Shown here piece after piece: positions 8,737 through 16,881 of a stretch of 64,000 nucleotides of DNA. The stretch's first letter is position 1. Each line of letters opens with the position of its first letter. The translations under genes were made by a program, and so were the position numbers. Below the pieces are notes generated by a model. That model was not told the DNA's origin. It saw nothing but the letters and a program-made list of their open reading frames with translations, and did not search any database. Source of the stretch: LSCE01 sp050485425 (GTDB lineage: Bacteria > Pseudomonadota > Gammaproteobacteria > Nitrococcales > Aquisalimonadaceae); the NCBI GenBank assembly GCA_050485425.1, contig JBJHBJ010000020.1, positions 4,368 through 68,367 of the forward strand. Direction: 5' to 3'.

Positions 8737-10629
8737 GTGCCCAAGCGCAACCGATTCTTTGGAGGTAATCCCGAAAATCAGTCGGTTTTCAGTCGGCCGT
8801 TACTCCTCCGCTTCGGTCTTGCCCTGACCGCCGTTGCCGGCCTGGCACTGTTCACCATGGTGGCCTCGGTGATGATCGCCGACACCGCCAAGGACGACGC
8901 TGCTGCGATCAATCAGGCCGGCTCGCTGCGCATGCAGTCCTATCGCATCCTGGCAATGCACCAGGCCGGCGCGGATGAATCGCGACTGATCGAGGCCCGC
9001 GAGCATTTCGAGCAGACCATGTCGGGAGACGCCATCCGCCGGTCGCTCCCGCGCGCGCCGCATTCGCTCGTGGACCACTACAACGGCCTGCGGGAGCACT
9101 GGCGCGAGCGGATGCTTCCGCTGCTCGACATTCCAGCAACCGAGCAGGCCACGCTGGAAGCGGCGGTGGGGACCTTCGTTGCCGAACTGGAAGCCCTGGT
9201 CCGGGGGCTGCAGCGGGAAGCCGAGACCCGTATCCAAATGCTACGGCTGATCCAGGGTATCGCGATCTTCATGACCCTGGCCCTGGTGTTCGGCACCATG
9301 TACCTGCTGCACACCGGCGTCGTGCTGCCGCTGCGGGAACTGATGGGTGCGGCCGACCGGGCGCGGGACGGCGATCTCGGCGCGCGCTCCTCGCATACCA
9401 GCAACGACGAGATCGGGCTGCTGGGCAACAGCTTCAACACCATGGCCGCGCACCTGCAGCAGTTGCACGGCAATCTCGAGCGCCAGGTCGAGAACAAGAC
9501 CCAGGATCTGAAACGCAGCAACGACGCGCTGAAACTGCTCTACGATGCCGCTCGCACATTGACACCGGAACACCTGGACGGCGATGCCCAGAAAAGGATC
9601 ATGCAACGGCTGCAGCAGGTCATCGAGACAGGCCCCATCACGCTGTGCCTGACCCAGCCCGAACGCAACAATATGGCCTACCGCTCATACTGCAGCGGAG
9701 GAAGTGAAATGCCCGATTTCTGCGCGGCGCCCGTCTGTGAGCCCTGCCTGCGCAACGATGCGGGGCGCCTGGGAAGCGCAACCGAGTCGGGGGTCGCCGC
9801 CATACCGCTACGGGACGGCGGCAACCATTATGGCGTCCTGCTGATCCAGTATCCCCCCGGTGGCATGCCGGACCAGTGGAAATTCCGGCTGGCCGAGGCG
9901 GTGGCGGACCAGATCGCCTCGGCACACGGCCGCGCCCGGGAATTACGCCAGCAGCGCCGTCTTGCGTTGCTGGATGAACGCTCGGTGATCGCCCGCGAAC
10001 TGCATGATTCACTGGCCCAGTCGCTGTCGTATCTCAAGATCCAGCTGAGCCGCCTGCAGGGACAACTGCGCGGCGAGGCCGGCGAACGCGCCTTGCCGAT
10101 CATCACCGAATTGCGGGAAGGCCTGAACGAGGCCTACCGCAACCTCAGGGAACTGCTCACGACCTTCCGCCTGAAGATGAACGAGTCGGGGCTCGAGCAT
10201 GCCCTGGAGGAAACCGTCAACGAATTCAGCCAGCGGGGCAGGCTGCCCATCCGCCTGGATGCACGTGTCAGCGGGCAGGCAATCGACCCGAATATCGAGA
10301 TCAACATCCTGCAGATCGTCAGGGAAGCGCTGACCAACGTCATCAATCATGCCGAGGCACGGCGCGCCGGCGTGACCCTGGAATCGGCAACCCCCGGCTA
10401 CTGGATCCTCACCGTCGAGGACGACGGCATCGGCTTGCAACGCCGACACCACAAATCCCACCATTACGGCACCCAGATCATGCGCGAGCGTGCCGAAAGC
10501 CTGGGTGGGACGCTGGAATTCGACAGGCCCGGAGGCGGCGGCACCCGCGTTCGCGCCGTACTGCCACAACAACCACAACGTATCGAGCAGGAGCACCATG
10601 AATACGACACGGATACTGGTGGTCGATGA
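8737..10629 (+). CDS. narX: Nitrate/nitrite sensor histidine kinase NarX
   Basis: Inner-membrane sensor of nitrate and nitrite that phosphorylates NarL. The 630 residues show a first membrane helix (about 25-47), a periplasmic domain with the P-box at residues 56-69 (AINQAGSLRMQSYR), a second helix (about 172-192), a HAMP region (about 193-245), a cysteine-containing central module (Cys319, 329, 334, 337), the HisKA_3 box with phospho-accepting His423 (ARELHDSLAQSL), and an ATPase domain with REALTNVINHAEA and DDGIG at 562-566. Start is GTG 8737, behind an AGAGGT site. It overlaps narL by 32 bp in another frame and is divergent from the nar operon it would control. Confidence 0.95.
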   Translation: MPKRNRFFGGNPENQSVFSRPLLLRFGLALTAVAGLALFTMVASVMIADTAKDDAAAINQAGSLRMQSYRILAMHQAGADESRLIEAREHFEQTMSGDAIRRSLPRAPHSLVDHYNGLREHWRERMLPLLDIPATEQATLEAAVGTFVAELEALVRGLQREAETRIQMLRLIQGIAIFMTLALVFGTMYLLHTGVVLPLRELMGAADRARDGDLGARSSHTSNDEIGLLGNSFNTMAAHLQQLHGNLERQVENKTQDLKRSNDALKLLYDAARTLTPEHLDGDAQKRIMQRLQQVIETGPITLCLTQPERNNMAYRSYCSGGSEMPDFCAAPVCEPCLRNDAGRLGSATESGVAAIPLRDGGNHYGVLLIQYPPGGMPDQWKFRLAEAVADQIASAHGRARELRQQRRLALLDERSVIARELHDSLAQSLSYLKIQLSRLQGQLRGEAGERALPIITELREGLNEAYRNLRELLTTFRLKMNESGLEHALEETVNEFSQRGRLPIRLDARVSGQAIDPNIEINILQIVREALTNVINHAEARRAGVTLESATPGYWILTVEDDGIGLQRRHHKSHHYGTQIMRERAESLGGTLEFDRPGGGGTRVRAVLPQQPQRIEQEHHEYDTDTGGR

Positions 10630-11239
10630 CCATCCGCTGCTCCGCCGCGGCGTCCTCCAGTTGCTGGAACAGGAGGCCGGCCTGCTGCCGGTCGGCGAGG
10701 CAAGCAACGGCCCGGCTGCACTGGAGTGCGCAAGAGCACTGGAACCGGACCTGATCCTGCTGGACCTGAACATGCACGGCATGAGCGGCGTCGAGACACT
10801 GCAGGCCCTGCGCGCCAACGGGTCACACGCGCGCGTCATTGTACTGACCGTATCGGACAGCGACGATGACGTGGTGGCAGCGCTGCGCGCCGGTGCCGAC
10901 GGTTATCTGCTGAAGGACATGGAGCCGGAGGAACTGGTGCGGCAGCTGAGACGGGCCGCCGACGGCGAGCTGGTGGTCTCCGAGGAACTGACACCGGTGC
11001 TGGCGCGGGCCCTGAGCCGTCCCCCCGATCGCCGGCAGGAGGCAACGGAAGAACTCACGTCCCGCGAGAAGGAGATACTGCGACTGATCGCCCGCGGTCT
11101 GAGCAACAAGATGATCGCCAATCAACTGGATATCACCGAAGGCACCACGAAGGTGCATGTGAAGAACCTGCTGAAGAAACTGGGCCTGCGCTCACGGGTC
11201 GAAGCGGCGGTCTGGGCGGTCAATCGGGAGCGGCGCTAA
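10598..11239 (+). CDS. narL: Nitrate/nitrite response regulator NarL
   Basis: DNA-binding response regulator of 213 residues. Receiver domain at 1-120 with acidic pocket Asp10/Asp11, phospho-acceptor Asp56 (LILLDLNM) and a lysine in GYLLKDME; LuxR-type helix-turn-helix at about 145-205 (ELTSREKEILRLIARGLSNK). The frame is open further upstream, but ATG 10598 fits because it has a GGAG site and starts the receiver domain (MNTTRILVVDDHP). The start lies inside the 3' end of narX, so the pair is translationally coupled. Likely targets are the narK1 promoter region and its own divergent region. Confidence 0.95.
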   Translation: MNTTRILVVDDHPLLRRGVLQLLEQEAGLLPVGEASNGPAALECARALEPDLILLDLNMHGMSGVETLQALRANGSHARVIVLTVSDSDDDVVAALRAGADGYLLKDMEPEELVRQLRRAADGELVVSEELTPVLARALSRPPDRRQEATEELTSREKEILRLIARGLSNKMIANQLDITEGTTKVHVKNLLKKLGLRSRVEAAVWAVNRERR

Positions 11240-11249
11240 GAAAGCGCCG
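11231..11249 (+). other. Hairpin at the end of narL
   Basis: A 7-bp perfect stem (CGGCGCT/AGCGCCG) with a 5-nt loop straddles the narL stop codon. There is no T-run after it, so it is not a standard intrinsic terminator. It may mark the 3' end of the narXL message or be incidental in high-GC DNA. Confidence 0.35.
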
Positions 11250-11336
11250 GTCCAGTCCCCACGCTACCTCCATGTCGGTATTGGCCGTGGAGCGGTCGCA
11301 AGGCAGAATGCCAGCGAACCCTGAGGCGAGCGCGCA

Positions 11337-11720
11337 ATGGCGGAACATTACCTGCTGATCAAACAGCTGCACATGAGCAGCGCCCTGCTCAGTATCAGCC
11401 TGTTCATACTGAGGCTGATCTGGATGCTGGGCTGGCCCGCGATGCTGCAATGGAAGCCGGCCCGGATCGTGCCTCACGTGGTGGACACGGTGTTACTGCT
11501 CACCGCGGTGGTGCTGGCCTGGGTGGCACAGCAGTATCCCTTCGTGCACGGCTGGCTGACGGCCAAGGTCGTGGCGCTGATCGTCTACATCGTCCTCGGC
11601 ACCATCGCGCTGAAGCGCGGGCCGAACAAGCCGGTGCGCCTGCTGGCCGGCCTCGCCGCCGTGTTGACCTTCGGCTACATTCTGGCAGTCGCCTTCAGCA
11701 AGCAGGTTCTGCCGTTCTGA
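11337..11720 (+). CDS. SirB2-family membrane protein
   Basis: A 127-residue protein with four predicted membrane helices (about 10-32, 44-63, 75-92, 98-120), matching the SirB2 family in length and in the N-terminal pattern YLLIKQLHMSSALLS. The biochemical role of the family is not established; the name comes from a Salmonella invasion-gene regulator locus. The start ATG 11337 lies after a weak GAGG. It lies 10 bp before mobB on the same strand and 97 bp after narL. I see nothing that links it functionally to nitrate respiration beyond position. Confidence 0.8.
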   Translation: MAEHYLLIKQLHMSSALLSISLFILRLIWMLGWPAMLQWKPARIVPHVVDTVLLLTAVVLAWVAQQYPFVHGWLTAKVVALIVYIVLGTIALKRGPNKPVRLLAGLAAVLTFGYILAVAFSKQVLPF

Positions 11721-11730
11721 GGAATCCCGG

Positions 11731-12327
11731 ATGACGCGCCCGCTGACCGACCGAGAGCTGCCCCGCCCGTACCAGCACCTGTGGCCGGAAACTGCACGCT
11801 GCCCGGTACTGGGCTTCGCGGGCTGGAGCGGTACCGGCAAGACCACCCTGCTGAGCCGTGTGATACCGCTGTTGCGCGACGAGGGACTGCGTCTCGGCCT
11901 GATCAAGCACGCGCATCACGAGGTCGAGGTGGATCAGCCGGGCAAGGACAGCTACCGCCTGCGTAAGGCCGGCGCAGAACAGGTACTGCTCAGCACCAGC
12001 CGGCGCTGGGCGCTGATGACCGAGCGACGGGACCCGAATGAACCCCTGCTGGCCGAGGAACTCGCCCGGCTCGACCAGCAGGTGCTGGACCTGGTATTGG
12101 TGGAAGGCTTTCGCGACCAGCGCTTCCCCAAGATCGAACTGCTCCGGAGCAGCGGCCGTGAAGACAGGCAACCCCTGTATCGGGGGGATGACGCCATCAT
12201 CGCGCTGGCCGTGGACCAGACACGGCCTGCACCGCGCACGGAACTCCCGGTACTGGACATCAACGATCCGGCCGCCATCGCGCAATTCGTCATGAACCAC
12301 GTGCTGAAACCCATCGGCACGCCCTGA
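11731..12327 (+). CDS. mobB: Molybdopterin-guanine dinucleotide biosynthesis protein MobB
   Basis: A 198-residue P-loop GTPase that assists MobA in making the guanine dinucleotide form of the molybdenum cofactor needed by NarG. The Walker A motif is at residues 31-39 (GWSGTGKTT), followed by the family pattern GLIKHAHHEVEVDQPGKDSYR. A LVLVEGFRD segment near residue 125 is also typical. No mobA is seen in the window. Placement by the nar and narXL genes suggests a shared need rather than a shared promoter; the gene probably travels with the SirB2-like gene 10 bp upstream. Confidence 0.93.
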   Translation: MTRPLTDRELPRPYQHLWPETARCPVLGFAGWSGTGKTTLLSRVIPLLRDEGLRLGLIKHAHHEVEVDQPGKDSYRLRKAGAEQVLLSTSRRWALMTERRDPNEPLLAEELARLDQQVLDLVLVEGFRDQRFPKIELLRSSGREDRQPLYRGDDAIIALAVDQTRPAPRTELPVLDINDPAAIAQFVMNHVLKPIGTP

Positions 12328-12348
12328 GCGCGCGCTGAAGCACGCACC

Positions 12349-14154
12349 CTAACGCGGCCACTCCTCCCGTGGCAGGTCCCGGGCGTAGTCATTACCGATC
12401 AGATCCCCGTCCTCGTATCGGGAACGCACGTACGGCATGCCGTCGATGAACTGCCAATGGTCCCCGTGAGCGACGCCGTGCCGGTGCGCTCCCATGAACA
12501 GCAGCGCCCCGCTCCGGTCAAAGCGATAGTCCCGGCCATGGAGCCGTCCCTGGTCGTCGAACCGGACCAGTTCCACCAGTTGCCCGCCCCGGGTGTAGAC
12601 GCGCCATTCCCCCACCTGCACGTCGTCACGCATCTCGCCGTAGCTCAGTTCGCTGGACGACCAACCCTCCTGGACCAGCCAGTGTCCCTGCCGCTTTCCG
12701 TGCTCGTACTGGCCGCGCACGGTAACGTCGCCCGCTTCGTTGCGGCGCTCGAACGGGCCATGCTTTTCACCGTCCAGGTAGTGCGCCAGCTCGTACAACT
12801 GGCCGTCGGTTCGGACATGCCGGCGCTCACCCTGCAGCCGACCCTGCTCGTCGTAGGTTTCGGTAATCACGCCGTAGGCGTCCTGCCGGCGCCACTCCCC
12901 GACACGCGCGCCATGGTCGTAACGGCCGGCGGTGAGCACTTCACCGTCCGCCGCCACGCGTTCATAGTCACCGTGATACTGCCCGCCGACGAAACCGGCC
13001 CGCTCGTAGGAACCGTCCCATGCGGTACTCAGATACGCACCGGTGCGGCGGTTGTCCAGCCATTCCTGTCTCGACGTGAGCTCGCCTTCTTCGTCGAACT
13101 CTTCCCTCAGTGACCAACTGTTATCCTCTGCCTGCCGGTGGCGGCTCTGCACGCTGCCGTCATCATGGAAGCGCTCGACGGTACTTACCATTCCGCCGTC
13201 GTCGTATTCCCTGAGCTGGCGCCGCTGGAGACGACCATCCCGGCCGTACTGCCGCTGCTCCACCATCCGGTGTTCGTCGTCATAGCGTTCATAACGGCTG
13301 CGGTTGCCGTTCTGATGGAACTGCTCCTGCTCACCGATACGGTTGCCATGCTGCCAGTTGCTCCGGCTGCGCAGCTGCCCGTCGTCGAAATAGGCAACCG
13401 ACGCGCCATGATTGCGGTGCTCGTGGTAGTTCTGCTCCGCCGTCAGTTGTCCCTCGGCATTCCAGGTCCGGGAAACACCGTGACGCCGGCCCTCCCGGTA
13501 GTGGGTTTCGGAGCGCAGCCGGCCGTCCGCGAAGTAGCCGCGCTGCACCCCGTGCAGCTGGCCGTCCACATACTCCTGTTCCAGATGCTTGTAGCCGTCC
13601 CGGTAACGGTAGGAGGGTCCGTTCAGTTTGCCGTCCTGATAGCGGTGATAGCTGACCAGCTCGCCGGTGGAACTGAAATGACTGCACCAGCCGTCTGCCG
13701 TCACACCGTGCTCGAACAGCATTTCGTTCTCGATGGTGCCGTTCCTGTGGTAGTTGATGCTCGGGCCATGACGCTTGCCATCCACCAGCGTGCTCTCGAA
13801 ACGCACGGAACCGTCCGGGTAATAGCCGGTAATATGGCCGTGGAAATGCCCCTGGGCATTACGATAGCCTTCCTCGCGCAAGTGCCCTTCTTCGGAGTAC
13901 GAGCGGTAGTGGCCGACGAAGACATTGTCCGAGAAGTCCAGGCTGTTGACCGTGGTTTCCAGGGCGGGCGCGCCATCCATCATCCGAATGACCACGCGAT
14001 AACCTTCCTCCACCGCCTCCCAGTCATCCACCTTGCGCTCGGCGTCCGCCTCGCTCTCCACCGGCCGAAACTCGGTACTCAGCCAGATCACCTGCTGCTC
14101 GGCCATGAGCGGCCCGGCCCACAGCAAGGCGGCCAGCAACATGCCGTATTTCAT
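12349..14154 (-). CDS. Exported YwqK/MORN-like repeat protein
   Basis: A 601-residue protein with a signal peptide (MKYGMLLAALLWAGPLMA) followed almost entirely by degenerate repeats of about 22-24 residues with the core Y..G...HG (for example DGQLHGVQRGYFADGRLRSE). This is the YwqK/MORN_2 pattern, probably a beta-strand-rich scaffold in the periplasm or outer envelope. No catalytic motif is visible. The start overlaps the stop of the upstream lipoprotein gene by 4 bp (ATGA), so the two are almost certainly co-expressed. YwqK repeats also occur in toxin-antitoxin immunity proteins, but nothing toxin-like is adjacent. Confidence 0.8.
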   Translation of the reverse strand: MKYGMLLAALLWAGPLMAEQQVIWLSTEFRPVESEADAERKVDDWEAVEEGYRVVIRMMDGAPALETTVNSLDFSDNVFVGHYRSYSEEGHLREEGYRNAQGHFHGHITGYYPDGSVRFESTLVDGKRHGPSINYHRNGTIENEMLFEHGVTADGWCSHFSSTGELVSYHRYQDGKLNGPSYRYRDGYKHLEQEYVDGQLHGVQRGYFADGRLRSETHYREGRRHGVSRTWNAEGQLTAEQNYHEHRNHGASVAYFDDGQLRSRSNWQHGNRIGEQEQFHQNGNRSRYERYDDEHRMVEQRQYGRDGRLQRRQLREYDDGGMVSTVERFHDDGSVQSRHRQAEDNSWSLREEFDEEGELTSRQEWLDNRRTGAYLSTAWDGSYERAGFVGGQYHGDYERVAADGEVLTAGRYDHGARVGEWRRQDAYGVITETYDEQGRLQGERRHVRTDGQLYELAHYLDGEKHGPFERRNEAGDVTVRGQYEHGKRQGHWLVQEGWSSSELSYGEMRDDVQVGEWRVYTRGGQLVELVRFDDQGRLHGRDYRFDRSGALLFMGAHRHGVAHGDHWQFIDGMPYVRSRYEDGDLIGNDYARDLPREEWPR

Positions 14155-16475
14155 CGAAACGTCTCCCCGCCGCCATGCAGCTCACCGTCATAACCGGGCA
14201 GATCCGGAAAACGGTGCGTCCACTGATGTTCAATCGGTTCGCCGGCGGCCCGAACCTGCTGGATCTCATGGACCCTGCCGGCGATCCGCAACATGCCGCC
14301 CGAGGTGACGTATTCCTTCAGGCTGCTAACGGCCGGACCCTCCAGCCGCGCGCTCGACGACGGCGGCAGCACCGCCAGGGCGCGACCCTGATCGTCCAGG
14401 AAACGATAACGGTCCAGCAGTTCCTCGAGAGGACGTTCGGTCAGCTCGTGGCCTTCCCAGTCCTCCCCCAGCAAGGCAGACATCCGCACCAGCCATTCGC
14501 GCTCGCCAAGATCAAGCTCCATGGCCTGCCATTCCGGTTCACCTGCGCAGCGAAGCGTAACGTCGACCTCCTGCTGGTAGAAGAACGTCTGCTCTCCGTC
14601 CTCACTGGCCAGCAGGAAGATCTTTTTCGGGGGAAGTCGGTTCATTGAGACCCGCCCCCGGTAAGGCCGATGTTCTTTCCACGCGAGCTTCCTGCCCGCG
14701 ACTTCCACGCCGGCCGCCTCCTCGAGTTCACACAGGGCCGCCTGCCCGCGGCTCAGCGTCAGGTACAACTGCGGACGATCAAAGGACTCCGGCATGAGCT
14801 CGGCCAGTTCCACCACCCGGAAATCCCGCCCGTCGTCGCCGTCGGAATCACTGTCGTCCAGATAGAGAGGTTCCGAATCCGGGGGCGCCAGGCTCAGGTC
14901 ATCCAGCATGGCATTCTCGTCATAGAAGCGGACACGACGCTGCGCCCTGGCTTCGGAATCGACCAGAATCAGTGGAATGCGCAGTTCCTCGGGAACAGGT
15001 TCGTCGAAATACAGGGTCATCTGCGTGGGATAATAGGCATGCTGGTTCGCATACAGCAGACGACTTTCGCCATCCGATATCCAATCGGGAGCGTGCGGAT
15101 CCCTGGGGTAATCGAGCATTCCCCGTGACGGTCCGTCGAATGCGAAGGGAAAATAGGCCCCCGGCCGGGAGCGCAGCGCCAGCACGTAGACACCCGGCTC
15201 GTCCCCCGGCGTGAGAATCGCCCGCGCACCGTGCCGTTCGATGTCCACGACCCCGTCACCCAACGGCAGCGCGAGGACTTCCCTGTCCGATCCATACCAG
15301 CTCACCGTGGCCTCGATCCCCGCAAAGCCTTCCAGTTCCTGTTCAAGGTCACGCCAGCCCAACGGCCACACGTTCGCGTTCGATTCGCTACCGGAGCTAC
15401 GGAAGCTACTGAACGTGAAGGTTTCCATGGCATGGAAATCGAACTCTATCGGCGTTTGCGTTGAATCGAATGCCTGCAGATCATCGATGGAGACCGCCCC
15501 GAGCACGTCGAAGTCCTCCACCGCATGCTTGTAGACGAGACGGACGCCATCCCAGTCGAATGCCAGCTCTCCCAGTTCAGAGGAAAACACCTGCTCCTCG
15601 GAAATCGATGAACGGTCGTTCTCGTCCGCGCTGGAGGGAAAACTGTCGAACTCCCACGGCTCGAAGTCGCTCAGGTGATCCAGCATCAAACCGGACGACC
15701 AGTACGGGGGCTTCATTGCCGTCACGGTGCGAACGGTCCCGGTGAACCCCTGCTCGTCGAACGGCAGTTCCATGACAATGACCGCCTGATGCGGCCAACC
15801 GCTCTCCCGCTCCAGCAGCATGTAGCCGTAGATCCTGGCGTCGCCGTCCTCGGCACGCAGCCGCAACGACGCGTGGTCGTCGCTCAGCGAGGCGACGGTC
15901 AGGGTGATCGGCGGCACCCGGTCGTTACCCTCCACCTCAAGCTCGGCGCCTTCTCTCAGTTCGATGCCGGCGCCGAACCCGGGCCGGGACACCTGCTCAT
16001 CCAGCAGGTCGCGCAGCGGGTTGAGCATCTGCTCATCCCACTCTTCGGTGGACCGATTGAACCCGAAATCCACGGCCTCGCCGCTGGCCTTGTCCACCGT
16101 GACCTTCATGCCGCCGGAGATAATGTCGCGCATCCCCTCCTGCTCGTAAGGGCTGACCGCTTCAGCGCTGCTGAACCGCACCCCCCCGCCGTCCACGTTC
16201 ATGTACTGCGGGATCATGTGCAGCTGATAGACGTCGCCCTGCTCCTCGACGACATAATCCATCAACACCGTGGATTCGACCTTTTCGGTCCGGCGGTTTG
16301 AGCCGGATCCGTAGGAAATTTCGGTATGGCTCAGAAGCTGGTAGCGGCGTTCATCCCCGTCCGTGGGGCTGAACCGCAAGACTTCCGGCTCATCGGAACA
16401 CCCGGCCAGGGCAAGAGCACCAGCCGCCGCGAGGCCGAGGTACACACGAAATGATCCCTTCCACTGCTTGGACAT
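14151..16475 (-). CDS. Large lipoprotein of unknown function
   Basis: A 774-residue lipoprotein. I chose ATG 16473-16475 because it starts directly before a lipoprotein signal with Cys26 in LALAGC; the frame extends 10 residues upstream. The Asp after Cys28 does not fall at the +2 position (the residue after Cys26 is Ser), so outer-membrane sorting is likely. The mature part is acidic and beta-rich with no motif I recognise. An early segment (RRYQLLSHTEISYGSGS...) looks like a beta-barrel-lipid-binding fold, but this is only an impression. Coupled by ATGA overlap to the YwqK-repeat protein and divergent from the igaA-like gene. Confidence 0.75.
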   Translation of the reverse strand: MSKQWKGSFRVYLGLAAAGALALAGCSDEPEVLRFSPTDGDERRYQLLSHTEISYGSGSNRRTEKVESTVLMDYVVEEQGDVYQLHMIPQYMNVDGGGVRFSSAEAVSPYEQEGMRDIISGGMKVTVDKASGEAVDFGFNRSTEEWDEQMLNPLRDLLDEQVSRPGFGAGIELREGAELEVEGNDRVPPITLTVASLSDDHASLRLRAEDGDARIYGYMLLERESGWPHQAVIVMELPFDEQGFTGTVRTVTAMKPPYWSSGLMLDHLSDFEPWEFDSFPSSADENDRSSISEEQVFSSELGELAFDWDGVRLVYKHAVEDFDVLGAVSIDDLQAFDSTQTPIEFDFHAMETFTFSSFRSSGSESNANVWPLGWRDLEQELEGFAGIEATVSWYGSDREVLALPLGDGVVDIERHGARAILTPGDEPGVYVLALRSRPGAYFPFAFDGPSRGMLDYPRDPHAPDWISDGESRLLYANQHAYYPTQMTLYFDEPVPEELRIPLILVDSEARAQRRVRFYDENAMLDDLSLAPPDSEPLYLDDSDSDGDDGRDFRVVELAELMPESFDRPQLYLTLSRGQAALCELEEAAGVEVAGRKLAWKEHRPYRGRVSMNRLPPKKIFLLASEDGEQTFFYQQEVDVTLRCAGEPEWQAMELDLGEREWLVRMSALLGEDWEGHELTERPLEELLDRYRFLDDQGRALAVLPPSSSARLEGPAVSSLKEYVTSGGMLRIAGRVHEIQQVRAAGEPIEHQWTHRFPDLPGYDGELHGGGETFR

Positions 16476-16881
16476 GTGGCTATGTTTCCCTGCTGAACTG
16501 AACAAAGAGGAACGCGCGGCCGCAATCCGCCTGAGAGCGGACCGGAGGAGTCCACTCGCACCGGTGCCTGGCCGGGCGAATACGGGAAAGAGAGGCAGAG
16601 TGATCCATACTCCTGACTGCTTCCTTGCTGATCTGATGAAGTCGCTAGGGTCGCCGCCGGGGCTATTCGGAGGGTGCTCCGGCCGACCGGGTGAATCCTA
16701 CTCAAGTCATTGGTGTCAACGCAACCTTACGGATCAGGTTCTCCCTGTCAGACCCGCACGGGGCTCAACGTCTCCGGTGGGAGACTTTACATCGGAGAGG
16801 GGAAACGCAATCTGGCGTTATGGGAGATCCGTTGCTAACGTCTCGGACTCACTTTCGACGGATTACACCAGGGACGGTTTC
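16476..16881. other. Divergent intergenic region, lipoprotein gene / igaA-like gene
   Basis: About 400 bp without a convincing gene. It must hold promoters for both directions; I could not place them confidently. A 6-bp stem GTCTCC/GGAGAC with a GGTG loop occurs around 16770-16785. On the minus strand 16725-16775 there are two short stretches, CTGACAGG and GAACCTGATCCG, resembling parts of the thiamine-pyrophosphate riboswitch core, but other universally conserved positions are missing. Confidence 0.5.

Noticed and set aside
13138..14193. Plus-strand frame of 351 codons opposite the YwqK-repeat gene
   Set aside because: Shadow frame; the minus strand shows signal peptide, repeats and ATGA coupling.
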